Shown: positions 12,697-24,290 of the stretch, piece after piece
How the letters are laid out: each line of letters begins with the position of its first letter
Position numbering within the stretch: position 1 is the stretch's first letter
Assembly (NCBI GenBank): GCA_964304625.1
Contig: OZ199839.1
Coordinates: 8,060,001 to 8,124,000, forward strand
Reading direction: 5' to 3'
Length of the DNA: 64,000 nt
Source: Kudoa neothunni
Taxonomy: Eukaryota; Cnidaria
Translations under genes and position numbers: made by a program
Notes under the pieces: model-generated
The model's input: the letters and a program-made list of their open reading frames with translations, nothing else
Databases searched by the model: none
What the model was told of the DNA's origin: nothing

Positions 12697-13833
12697 ATCA
12701 TATCTCATTATTCCATTGAATGAAATATTATTTGAATTTTTAGTTTAATTAGTTGATAATGAGATTGAAGTTTGTGTTAAAATGATATATATTGGCTAAT
12801 AAATGTTCGTCGCATTTTATATAAAGACGCGCATCAATTACAATAGTAAATTTTAGTATATTATCAAATGTTTGTACCATTTGAATAAAGATAAGAATAA
12901 AATTAGTGTCACATAAGATTTAATAAATTACATTAGTTTTGTACTATTTCTTTTCTTAAAAATGAAAAATATAGTTATTTATGAGAGAAATAAGCATAAA
13001 TATAATTTTTTTGTCACATTAAATCTTACAGTTTTTAAAAATTTTAAGAGTATTTTATAGGTATGCTAGTAAATGGGAGGAATAAAATGTTTTTTAATTA
13101 CTTTAATTGAAACGAATATTTTACTATTATAAATTTGTTTATATGATGTAATATTGATACAAATGAAATAAATTGATAACAGTTATATTTATATTAATCG
13201 TTTGATTTCCTGGAGTTTTGTAGTACTCAGATTACTTTTTATCAAATGAAGAATTAAAATAAATTTTTATATGTAATAAATTAATGGGGATAATTAAAAA
13301 ACCACCAATATCAATAAAAGTTAATTTTATGGGGCTTGTGCAAGAAATATTTTATTACTTGGAATTTATGAAGATGAATAATAAAGCTATTATATTTGAC
13401 TGTGATTACTTTTACTTAATAAAGATTTAATTAATTATCTACAATTTATGGTTAATAATTCTTGATTTTATTTTTGGATATTGGATCACTGAATTTGAAC
13501 CTAAATCAAAAAATATATATTCATAATAAATCAAATAGCCATTATGATCCTAAATAATTATCCCATCAGATAAAAAGAAATAACAACGTTCACTATTGAT
13601 TTGAGTCACTTTATATATAATGATGTATGAATAGTTGGGTAGATACAAGTTATTTCCTGTTATTACCCACAATAGAACGCAAATTATCCCCGCAAAACTA
13701 CATATGTAAAATCATTCCTATCGCATCATAAAAAGATTATACATATTTTTGTTAATCAACTTTTTAATTGATACATGAATTAATGATACTTAATTTAGTA
13801 TTTATATGTATGGAATATTCTCATTTTTATGTA
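12697..13833. other. 3' flank of the B gene, shared with the inverted copy
   Basis: AT-rich, no gene seen. Matches the complement of about 61030-62137 over essentially its whole length (for example the string TCCTGGAGTTTTGTAGTACT at about 13209), so it is part of the inverted duplication. Confidence 0.7.
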
Positions 13834-14005
13834 CAGTCGAAACTCCGTTTATCCGAAAATCGCGCTATCCGAATGATTTTTTAAAATTTGTTTGAAAATC
13901 ATGTAGATTCTAAATAAAAAAAATTTCGTTTAATCGAAATTTCAGCAACCACGATCGGAAACCTCTTTTTTCTGGAATTTTCGGATAAAAATGTCTTGAT
14001 GTCTG
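13834..14005. mobile_element. Short pogo-like MITE
   Basis: The left end reads CAGTCGAAACTCCGTTTATC and the right end is the complement of CAGACATCAAGACATTTTTA; both continue into a shared TATCCGAAAAT motif, giving an imperfect inverted repeat of about 30 bases. It is preceded by TA. At about 170 bases it has no coding capacity. The same insert is present in the inverted copy at 60858-61027, so it predates that duplication. Confidence 0.55.
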
Positions 14006-14441
14006 GATTAGTGCCAGGTTAAAATGGCACATACAGTTATTTTTTTGATACATACATTCGTTATTTATTCAATTTAAGTTTATGTTTGATTAACAGAAAT
14101 AGTATAACGTAGATAATTAATTTTTTATGTTCAAAATGCAACCATGTTCATGATGAACGAACAAATGTTGGGTAAATACAAATTTCTTTATATATTTTCA
14201 TGGGTCATATAATATAATATAAAAAATGGAATTTATAGGATTGCTTAATCACAAATTAGCAGTAACTTCATACGACCAATATATCCACGGAGTTGACGCA
14301 ATTCAACAATGTTCACACATCTGTTTTAAAACCATAACATCACAACTTTTAGATCTTATTGAGTCGTAATAATCATTAACCAATATAAAATTGTTGGAAT
14401 AAGACATGTCTTAATTAAAGAAGAAAATTCTAAATGTCGTT

Positions 14442-14525
14442 ATGGAGAAGTCTGCGAAAATACTCCTCATTGTCACTTTGTTATTCATACCATCATTATT
14501 AGTACAGCTCGTAATGTCCAAATAG
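14442..14525 (+). other. Orphan signal-peptide-like short reading frame
   Basis: A 27-codon frame beginning MEKSAK, followed by a hydrophobic run (ILLIVTLLFIPSLLVQLV). Its inverted counterpart at 60347-60430 has the same length, is even more exon-like, and is followed there by a 44-base GT-AG intron. Here the would-be donor is changed and an in-frame stop follows. It looks like the first exon of a secreted or membrane protein whose remaining exons are not recognisable; a Tigger element lies about 190 bases downstream in both copies. Function unknown. Confidence 0.4.
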
Positions 14526-14714
14526 GGAAGAAATTATAAAAAAATTAATAACAATAATCCATTTTTTAGAATATAGAATGTATCATTTTAATATGGCGCG
14601 GTGGCGTTGAGGTGGCACATATCGACAATACGCGTGCGCACACTACGTTGGATCTAGAACTACTGTACCTTAAATTAATGTTTCCACGTTGTCTTCACTA
14701 GTACAACCTATATA

Positions 14715-17700
14715 AAATAGGCAACCGATTTTGCATAATCCCTCCCGGACCATGAAAAAAATGTGCGAAATCGATCCAGAACCGATTTTACACACGTTGG
14801 TACATGCGCAATCTCCATTTAAATCAGCGCTTCCTAACTAAAACTGGACTCGCACCCATTTGCATACGATAAAGTGTAACTGACTTAAAATTTATCAAAA
14901 ATTATTTTTAATTTTGATTGGATCTCGCAACCATTTAAGACCAAAGTTCGCACCCCCAATTGGGAGCCCCTAATTTAAATATTACATTTTTAACACTTAA
15001 AAGTAAAAATTTTAATTCTTAATCCCCGAGGAAACATGTTTGGATAAAGATGAGATGCAATATAATAAACTAGACTATATATTCTAACATTTGAAAAAAA
15101 ATTTATTTTCGATTGTTTAATATTTTTCCACATGAAATCGTATAAGTCGTTCTCAAGATCTGAAAGAATTCTTAATCGATCATTGTCGTTGTTGAGAAAG
15201 AATTTTTTAAATTCGCTGATGGAATCAATAGCCTCTTTGAAATTCAGAACAGGGGTATCCCTCAAATTTATCTTCAAGCATTTCCTTATCAGATCCATCA
15301 CCATTATTAAACAAATCTACTAAATTATCCCTACTATCTAAATCTAACGTAGAATGACCATTATATAGGCAAAAAATTCCATCCTCCTCCTGAAACATCT
15401 CCTTTATTTCACCATTAATTTGCTCTGGGCATATAATATCATTGCTTTCTCAATTAGATGCATTATTTATTATTAAATCCTCGCTTAGTGATATAGAGGA
15501 CAATTCATCAATAGGAAAATAAGCTTTTTTAAAACAATTCCTAATTGTTTCTGGAGCAACCATACCCCAAGCATCCCTTATAAGAAACATTGCCTCTATT
15601 ATGTTCGGAGGGATGGGCCAATACCTGTTTCAACACGAGCAATATATCGCTTAATCATAGCCCTTTTTTTAGGCAGATTTAAACGGATATATTATCCCCT
15701 GTTCAAGAGGTTGTAAAACACTCGTGGTTTTTGGGTGAGAAAAACCATTCTTATATTGCTCAAATTTTTTTTACAATGGCAGGATGTATTATCAAGAAAC
15801 AATAACACATGCTTATTCCTTTTTTTCAAATAATGGATTAAGCTTGGTTATATATCTCAAGAATACATCATTATTTATCCAACCTTTATTATTGTTTTCA
15901 TATGACACAGGAAATTTTTTAATATTCTTAAAACAACGAGGGTTTTTATGTTTTTAGTGGTTCGAGCTTTTCACCATTCATTGAGGCACCTAACAAAATA
16001 GTTACTCGCTTCATAGATTGTTCGGTCCCTTTAAACTCCTCTTTGATGAAACTACAAAACCTTTACCTACAAAATAAATCAAAACGTTAAAAAAACTACA
16101 TATACCTCTCTGTTGCTGGTAGAATAATTGCAGATTCGTCGATATTATATGTACAATCTGAATTATAATTTTCACATGTCTTTAAGTTGTGGAATCCACT
16201 CTTCAACGACTGCAGAATCCACATCTGCGGCTTCGCCATGGAAATTAATTGTTCTTAGGTTTAAATCGCTTTTTAAAACCCTTAAACCACCCAATTGTCC
16301 ACACTTCTGGCTTCTTATTTTCAACATAAAGCTCAATTCTTTTGTTGATGATATCAGAGGGGGTGATTTCGATTTTTTTATCCCTCATCAAACAGATCAA
16401 ATCACAAATACCTTGATCATAATTAATGCTTGATACGTTATGAATGTTCTTTCTTTAATTTTATGCTAATCCTCCTTCAATAATAGAAATCATTTTCTCC
16501 TTCTTACGAAGAATCCCATTTAGGGTGGCAATATTCGTAATTTGGAAATGTTTTACTGTTGCTATTTGAGAATGTTTAAAGGGTAAACTTTCGAAATACT
16601 TTATTATTTTGAATTTCTCTTCCAAAGTTCTAACAACTTTAGCATTAGTTCTTGCCATCTGTATTATTTAATTGATATCAAACAAAAATTTAATCAACGA
16701 TTTTTTTTGTTTACAAGGTAAAACCCTTGACGCAACTTGTTAGGTTGAGGAATTCTGGTTGATCAGACCTCTTCCATTAACGCTTTAGGCACCGCAGGAC
16801 GTAACATGAAACCCCGTCGCTTATCTTTATGCGGTAGTGTGGGACTTTAACCCACAAAACATCCTCGTCTCAGGGCGACCACCACCCCAAACCCTATCCC
16901 TTTAAGGACGTTGGCTCTGCGGGAACTGCAAATCATTTTGCCTTTCGATGGGTTCCGGAGATTTAAACTCCTATTCACGCTCACCCCCACTTCACGCAAA
17001 TCTGGCTGCCAGTGCATCCCACCCCACAGCGAGCGTACACGTTAATCACAGCTCCCAAATATGGGATAGAGACCCACCGACACGGAAGCAGTAGTCTGAC
17101 CACCGGCGGATTCGAATGCATTACCTCAAGGTTCTGAGTCCGAGTGTCACACCAATGTGCTATCTGTCCACGGGCTCTTCTCCTTTCTTATATTGGATGA
17201 AGACTGCACCAATGTGGATATTAAAATAGAGACAATTAACTCTCGAAAACTCAAATCTTTTTTCCATAAATGATCCCGACAAATTTTGATTCGATGTATC
17301 AGAAAAAGAATTGGCGATGTTCCTAAATATCCATTAATTTCAAAATTAATGATGAGCTTGCTCTCATTACCTTTCTTCTTCTGCTTGTTCCGAAAGAATA
17401 GTTTTCCAATTGAACATAATCAAAACGAAAAATAGATCATTATTGAAGATCGAAACATTAAACAGCTTGATTTATTCTAAAAGTTTATTTTATAATAAAC
17501 TTTGTACAAAATGGAATCTGCCTGAAAATTTAGTAACATCGTTCATAGAGAGAAACCTTTACGACGATAATTGTAATTACACAATTTCATTTTATATAAA
17601 TTAAAAAACATTTTAAATAACTACATTTTTTTTACGTTTTAATCTCTTTTTTGCGGCGATTAACTGTTGATACATTTTACTTGATTTCGGTACATTTTTC

Positions 17701-17920
17701 ATAAATCTGCTGACAACCCTGGCTCGAGGGGACTCAACGGGTCGTGGGCACCTCGAACCCGATTCCTATTTTAGTGCTCACGGCCCGTCCGCCACTGTAT
17801 TATTTAATGATATAATTTAAATAAAATGATTGTAGAATAATATCGTTGTATAAATTCGAAGGGACAAAATTTTTCCCTGCAGCGCTCGCGTGAAAAGTTC
17901 GAAAAATCGGTTACCTACTG
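14715..17920 (-). mobile_element. Tigger/pogo element, interrupted
   Basis: The ends read TAGGCAACCGATTTTGCATA at about 14718 and the complement of CAGTAGGTAACCGATTTTTC at 17920, followed by TA. The minus strand carries a decayed Tigger transposase from 16658 to about 15000. It opens with MARTNAKVVRTLEEKFKIIK (CENP-B-like helix-turn-helix domain), continues through a DDE region at 15700-16150, and holds a C-terminal acidic part. A short GT-AG intron sits near 16065-16106, as in the related copy at 58008-60157. Stops and frame changes are numerous. About 1.1 kb of foreign DNA, including a SINE-like segment, lies between the transposase start and the right end. The left insertion site is shared with the inverted copy. 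Confidence 0.78.
16740..17185 (-). repeat. tRNA-derived SINE-like insert
   Basis: A GC-rich block in an AT-rich setting. Read on the minus strand from about 17183, it starts with a tRNA-like head: TAGCACATTGG resembles the polymerase III A box and GCATTCGAATCC, about 45 bases on, resembles the B box (GGTTCGANTCC). An unrelated body of about 350 bases follows. It interrupts the Tigger element, because the homologous Tigger at 58008-60157 lacks it. No flanking duplication could be fixed. It could also be a fragment of another GC-rich repeat. Confidence 0.5.
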
Positions 17921-18320
17921 TAGCACGCTCCCGAGGAAACCCGTAGTTTTCGTGCTAGTATTACATAATTTAATAAAGTTATCAATGTCAAAAGAATCAC
18001 ATATATTCTTTTCTTTTTGACTGTATATATGTGAATAGATATATATGGTGTGGAATAAATTTCAGGTCGATTTCCTTCTAATTATAAAGAATGTGTCTAA
18101 TTTCCGTGATATTCCTTTGAATTAATATTCAGGATAATAAAATTATTATCCTTCAAAATATTTGTTAAGATCAATTAATATTTCCGAAATATTTGTATTG
18201 ATGTTTCATTGGGTTTAAAGCGAACATTAATTCTGTGTATATATGTATTAATTATAATCCGGTTAAAATTTTGATTTTTATATTGAACGAAAACTATCGT
18301 TATTTCTTTTGCAAAATATA
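17921..18320. other. 5' flank of the A gene
   Basis: Non-coding. From about 18070 to the start codon it matches the complement of the 5' flanks of the A genes at 52914-53170 and 31772-31990, including a conserved stretch ending GAACGAAAACTATCGTTAT just before the start. The shared block may hold the promoter, but no specific element can be named. Confidence 0.55.
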
Positions 18321-21177
18321 ATGAAAGACTCTGTTTACGTTTTAAGAATTTGTACTTATCTGACGTGTATATACACACAAACGGTCCTGGGAGGTGCTTC
18401 AAATCCAACTACTACTGAAACCCCTTTAATTTATAAACTTGTGGAAGAGAGCAATCAATTAAACGTTAATTTTATATTAAATGGAAATTATTATACTGGG
18501 GACAAGAAATGTCATATAAAAAAAGCTGATGATGATGGCACGAAACCTTGTTGAAATTGCTACATGCCCCGGTGATGCTTATACAACAGATGGTGAAAAA
18601 TGTGTTTGGACATGTTCAGGAAGTACCAATAAGCTAGCTTTTGACAAGTTCTCCCCAAAGACTAAATATATCGCTATCTTTAGCGATAATGACGCAGCGA
18701 CCGCGGCTTCGAAAAATAATAATGGGATTGTATTTGGATTGGAATTTTGTAACTAAAGGATCTGTGTTCAGTAAATTTCCTTTAGCATTACTGGTGAATC
18801 CGCGAGTTTCAATAACAAGGGAGGGGAAAAAACTGAAATTGAGCACAAAAGCTTGTAACTCGGTGAAATGTCCCATATTTTACAAGGGCGTGATATATGA
18901 TGAGGGAACAACTCAGAGAAGTGGCATTGCAAATATTGAAAGTGAAATGGAGTTTAATTTGATGATTCCACATTATGCAATGAAATGCGATAATTATCCC
19001 AGTTTCTTTTACACCCTGCAAAATAAATACACTCTTTTTAACATAGATGTTTATCAACCACAATATTACGTGACCTCTAGTTCGAGTGCTCCAACGAAGT
19101 ATATGCTAAAATTTACAAACAAATTTCCCTTCGAAACGTGTCTTTTCAGTATAAGAGAAGTGCCAACAGCAGGTAGTAACGGTGGATACACATCGAAATG
19201 TGGTTCAGCAGATAAATGTTATGCGCCATGTAATAATGTTGAACTTGAATTCACAGCATCCAAGTCTGTTGTTGAAATATCGATTAAAACCAGACACGTA
19301 CCACTGACCATCAATAACATCCCTTATATTGGGTATATTCAAAAAAAATATGGTAATCCAAAAACATTTTAACTATGATAATCTTCTTATAGTTGTCATC
19401 GAAACTACTGCTCCTACCTTATTGTCAGAGCATTCATCTACTGGTGTTAAGTTAAATGTTCCCTTGTTTCAATCACAAGCTGCTGTTAAATTTTCTGGAT
19501 GTACTGTAACTTATTATGAAGCAGACAAACCAAAACCTGCTGACCTTGTTCCTGATGGGGCGAAATGTGGAACTGGTAAAACAGACTGTGGCAACGAGTG
19601 CACGACTGCTCTAGAAATTACAGGATTGGATAGTGGAAAACCATATATTCTTGAAATTGCAGCTGGTAATAACGCTAGCCCTCTTCAAGATTTTAAAGAA
19701 CGTGTATTCTTTCGAACAGGTACTATAATCGAAAAAAATATTCTTTTAAATAAATATATAGCAAAGAAATCTGATCCAACCTTTTCTGAAACAACTCCAA
19801 CAGTAACGGATACAACCGCGTCTGTTAAAGCAATAGATGTAACTGGTACAATCACAAAAGACGACAAAACTTGTGCTTACTATATAAGCCCTCATAGAAA
19901 AGATGTATATGTGTGTGCAATGTGCGAAGATAGTTATCCTTGCAGGGGTTTTTGCAAGGATTCTCAAAAAATTATTGGGTTAATGCCTGGAACCGAATAT
20001 GACCTAAAGGTAGTTGCACATGAGGATTATGGAGAAAAAGAACATAAAATCACAACGAGTATATAAATTGATGAATTCTAATTATATAACTAATTATGTT
20101 TCAAGCTTTGTCAACGCTCACACTAAAATCGGAATTTATAGACAAAGGCTTTAAGGTGATAGGTGTACTTTCAACACCATATCCTACGGCTGTTTGTCAC
20201 TATAAAGTAAACGTAAAAAAAGGGAGTGAATCCGAGTTGGTCTACCAATGCCCACCATTGGCTTCTACAGCAAACACTGGAGCAACCTCTAAAGTATCCA
20301 AGACTACTAAAATAGCACTAGCTAGGACAACTAATGGACACCAACCACAGAACGTGCCGCCTCCAAATAAAAAACCAGAAATCACTCCATGCACACAACC
20401 TCCATTGTGCACTGATATTATATTCAAAGAAGGATACGAAGCAGACAAGGAATATGTAGTTTTGGTTACTGCTGTCGGCAGATCTGCAGAAACTACCATC
20501 AAAATACCCATAAGTAATAAAAAATCTAATTCTAAATTCATATCGTTTATATTTTAATTACATTTTTAAAATTATATACATTAATTTTTTATTATACTAA
20601 ACTTTAATTTAGGCCCACAGTCCATCCCCACTAATATCCAATCAAATTAACTGTGGTGTTTACAAGAGAAGGCGAAAACCATAAAAGTTAAAAACTTCTC
20701 TTCCTACAGAGCGTTGATGAGCAGTCGTTATGCAAATGGGAATTGAAAAATTGGGATGATCCATCCAAACCAATCGTCCAAAAATGCATGGCAACTGGTG
20801 AACAAGGTTGTTCAGCTTTTCCATCATGCAAGGAATTTTCAATTTCAAATGTGGATAACACCAACAATTATCGTTTGATGTTATATCATAGTACAGATAG
20901 CAACATCTCTGGTTTTGTCGAATCCAGAAAGGTACTTGAAAAAATGTTACTGGTCATTATTTCTGATAATTTGATTAGATGATGAATCAAACAAATCCAT
21001 GTAACATCAAGTTGTTAAATTATAATTGATTTATTTTAGGTCAAAAAAATACAATGTACTTATTGATGGAGATATCTTGTTAATCAATTATTTTAGAATT
21101 ATTGCTGTAGTAGTTCCAGTGCTCATCATTGTTGTTGGTGTGGATTCTATTTCGGATACTGGAAAAATAAAAACTAG
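18321..21177 (+). pseudogene. Branch A anchored FN3-like surface protein, copy with frame changes
   Basis: Exon order matches the intact copy at 50005-52913: 18321-18748 (first intron missing), 18786-19352, 19393-19719, 19762-20058, 20106-20513, 20613-20931, 20979-21000, 21040-21055 and 21097-21177. Exons 3 to 6 keep open, symmetric frames (567, 327, 297 and 408 bases) with domain hallmarks such as CNNVELEF, LDSGKPYILEIAA, CRGFC and LMPGTEYDLKV. One-base indels break the first domain (near 18545), several places in the last domain exon (20613-20931), the 15-base micro-exon (16 bases here, longer A run) and the membrane exon (one G short, near 21142). The upstream half reads well, so either recent decay or uncorrected homopolymer errors are possible. 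The loop between the first Cys and C-x3-C in domains 3 and 4 differs strongly from the other copies. Confidence 0.85.
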
Positions 21178-22165
21178 ATTTTTATTTATGAAGAATGCTT
21201 TCACAAGCTGACGTTCGATTTAGCGACCGTAATTAATATCATAGATATTAATTATCTATTGTATTTCTTCAGCTATAACTTTTAAAATCTGAATATGTAT
21301 TTTCATGCATATTTATTATTTCGAAAATTGTTTCTGTCTTTATTCTATATCATTTATTATGGGACAACTAAATCCAATTTTTTCAATATTCGATTAATTA
21401 TATTTAAATGTAATAATAAATCTTATTTGTTTAGGTTGTTTTATTTGACAAAAAGTTGAAAATCATTATACCAGTTAAAAGTACCCATATTTAATCTTCA
21501 AAGTAATTTTTAGATATGTTAAAATATTTATCGTTTTTAAACTAGGCGATACGTTTACAAAGCTGTAATAATTGATGTTATGGAACCAACAATTTATGGG
21601 CTAACATTAAATCTTTTTTATTGTCATTTAAAATTCAAGTGTTGTATCGAATATTATTTCATGTAGCACACGTGTGTCTTAAAATGAGTAAATAGATAAA
21701 TTTATCAATATGAGCACTCTCAATTGATTTTAAGTTTCTGGATAAATTATCTAGTCCAAGCATTTTTATATTTGGACAAAACTCTAAAACCTGATTAATA
21801 ATTAATATTTTATTCATTCAAAATGAGGCTAAATAATTTTATCGCGTATTTTACACAACATGCATAAATCATTTAATACATTATCAATATACATTATTAA
21901 CTTACTTATCTCTTCAAAATTAATCCCATTTAATTTAGGCAGTGGCTATTACCACGCTAGCGTATAATCCCATGTCGAGGCTGTCAATTGCCACGAAAGC
22001 GAATTTCTCCTAATATTTTGATTTCTTAGACCTATAACTTTCATTACCACTTAAACATTTTTTATATTAAATTTTAAATTTTCGTGTTAAAATTTACCAT
22101 CTAGATTTTACAATAAAGATCAATCTTTATGCTGGGTTTAACAAAAATCTGGGCTAAATTCCAGT
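21178..22165. other. 3' flank of the A gene, duplicated up to about 21930
   Basis: AT-rich, no gene seen. From 21178 to about 21930 it matches the complement of the regions downstream of the A genes at 28868 and 50005 (for example GGAACCAACAATTTATGGGC near 21581). Beyond about 21930 the similarity stops. Confidence 0.65.
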
Positions 22166-23301
22166 CAGTGTCGCCAACCGTGTCCGATTTCGGACAAATT
22201 AGTCAAAATTGTCCAATTTTTTCCATGTCGTATTTTATCCGATTTTTAGTCTTGTTCTTCGAAAGTCTGAATAATCGCAAAACAAAGTTTCAAAGATTGG
22301 AGTTTTTGCAAATTCCCAAAAAATGGAATCTAATCGTTACTGATTTCATGACGAGAAATCTTCGAGTAGAAAATTTTATACTTGGAACAATGCTTTATTT
22401 CGAATTAAAATGCCTGCAATAGATGTTCACCAAACACAAGACACAGTTAAGAATTTTAATAAGTCTTAAAGCCCATGTAATACAAAATTGAGCTTAGAAA
22501 AACATGCCAAAAATTTATCAAAATGAACACATTTTTAAATTTTATGCTCCCGTTAAGACCAATATTTTGGATTTTTTACCATTATCATTATTGACGGCAA
22601 TACACCGTTTTATCATGACCATGAACCATTTTGGAATTATTACGAAGAGATTTTTGTGCTTGAATTTAAAAGACTCATGATGGTGATATCTAATTGTAAG
22701 TTATCATTACAAGTGTTTGTTATCAATTTTCAAAAAATTCCAATTTTAGGTATTACCTAAAAAAATGAAAATTTAACTAAATTTTAACTACTTGACTAAT
22801 TTTTCTTAATTTTAATGAATGAATGGTCGCACATAAAAACGAAACCTCATCTGGGTATAGTTGTTACATGAAATTTAAAAGTTGGACGATAGACTGTAAT
22901 AGAATTGTTTGAAATTAGAGGAATTTAATAGGTTAAAACAAGGTTTGTTAGACTAAATTATTAATAATCGCCTTTTTAGCCATTGTTTATCGGCAAATAA
23001 ATTTTAATTCTATCGGAAAATACCACACATCTTTATTTCCCCATGCTCTGATCAACGCTTCTCCGGAAGCAGCACTTTCTCTTTTGGAATTATCGAACAC
23101 ATCAGAAGAAATAGAATGTTGTGCTCTACATTAGATAATCTTGTTCTAATGAGGAATTTTTTCAACACATTGACAAAATGATGCCATAAATTTGAGGTTT
23201 CTGAGTTAATTATAAATTAACGTAATATTTATACATATAATTAAATATTAGTTTCGTTTTTACAAAAAATCTGATTTGTCCGATTTGCGTTGGCGGCACT
23301 G
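22166..23301. mobile_element. Non-autonomous hAT element with target duplication
   Basis: The left end CAGTGTCGCCAACCGTGTCC and the right end (complement of CAGTGCCGCCAACGCAAATC) form an inverted repeat. The flanking 8-mers are ATTCCAGT and ATTTCAGT, 7 of 8 identical, as expected for hAT. The 1.1 kb interior has no recognisable transposase; an open frame at 22129-22422 runs across the left end and is not a gene. A single related end lies at about 35146. Confidence 0.78.
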
Positions 23302-23329
23302 ATTTCAGTGACTGCGACACGCTTCGGAG

Positions 23330-24290
23330 ATATTAGTAACTGGTCGTTATATTTGTGGCGCGGCTAATCTTAACAAGAAAATATATACTTTCGTGAACAG
23401 TAACGATATCACTAATTTGGATTATGGTTATTTCCACGATGATTTAGATTATACAATAAAGACATTACAAAGTCTTGGATTGATACCAAGTTTTTCTAAA
23501 TGTTTGTGTGGCGGTCAAAATTTTTTTGCTAAAAGAAAAGATACTGATGATTGATATCAGTATAAATACATTTTATGCAGAAAAAGATAGATTCAAAAGG
23601 GAACAATTTTTGAAATATCTAGACTTCTGTTGCGGAAGATCTTCATATTTATCGTTTCTATAATTCAGCACTCATCCATGACTTATGAGGATATTCGAAA
23701 ATATGTTAGAATATCATCAAATTCCACCATATGTGAATGGAAAAATGTAATATATGATTTTGTGACCTTTAAATTGGATGAGGAATCTCCAAAAATTGGC
23801 GGACGGGGAGTTATCTTTCAAATTGATGAGACTGTCATATCTAAAAGAAAATACAACATGGAAAGGATTCTTCGTAATCAACAATATTGGATGGTTGGTG
23901 GTATCGACGAGAATGGAAATTGTTTTTTACGCTTAACACAACCAAGAAATAAAGACATACCTGTAAGAATTATCCTTGACAACGTCGAAGAAGAGTCGAT
24001 CATTTGGACGGACGGTTGGAAAGGATATAATAGCTTGACAATGTTGGGTTCTGTGCATGGGTAATTATTCACGGATGGAAGTTCGTTTCCTCCGAGGGAA
24101 CACATTCTAATCCAATTAAACCTACTTGGGGAGCTTTTAAGCGTAAATATCGGAGCGCAACAAATAAAAACCCAGAGACTCTTCCTCACTATGTGGCCGA
24201 CTTTAAGTATCGAAGAAAATATTCCGGCAAAGAATTATCATCATTATTTAAATATATAATGATTAACAATAATATATTTTAATTTTTACG
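23330..24290 (+). mobile_element. Merlin (IS1016/ISXO2-type) transposon relic
   Basis: The plus strand carries most of a Merlin transposase: a weak zinc-ribbon region with a C-x-C near 23505, a long open segment at 23630-24064, and a displaced C-terminal part up to about 24282. Key motifs are GRGVIFQIDETVISKRKYN (first Asp), YWMVGGIDENGNCFL, and SIIWTDGWKGYNSL (second Asp). The C-terminal WGAFKRKYR continues in another frame. At least three frame changes or stops are present (before 23630, at 24062, and after). Terminal repeats not identified. Confidence 0.82.

Larger units (their letters stand above)
9470..16705 (+). repeat. Left arm of a large inverted duplication (B gene to Tigger)
   Basis: The block holding the B gene, its 3' flank, the pogo-like MITE, the orphan signal exon and the Tigger transposase is matched in reverse order and orientation at about 58170-64000. 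Homology is lost just upstream of the Tigger transposase start (around 16705 and 58170). The outer limit on the other arm lies beyond the window, so the total length is unknown but exceeds 5.8 kb. Confidence 0.85.

Noticed and set aside
16128-16433. 101-codon plus-strand reading frame
   Set aside because: It is antisense to the decayed Tigger transposase on the minus strand and mirrors the frame at 58464-58694.
17100-17185. Possible functional tRNA gene
   Set aside because: The head matches polymerase III boxes but the acceptor and anticodon stems do not pair properly, and it continues into a long unrelated body; better as a SINE-like repeat.
17700-17795. GC-rich string within the Tigger insert that resembles a second SINE head
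   Set aside because: Only a partial B-box-like motif and no A box at a proper distance; not enough to call.
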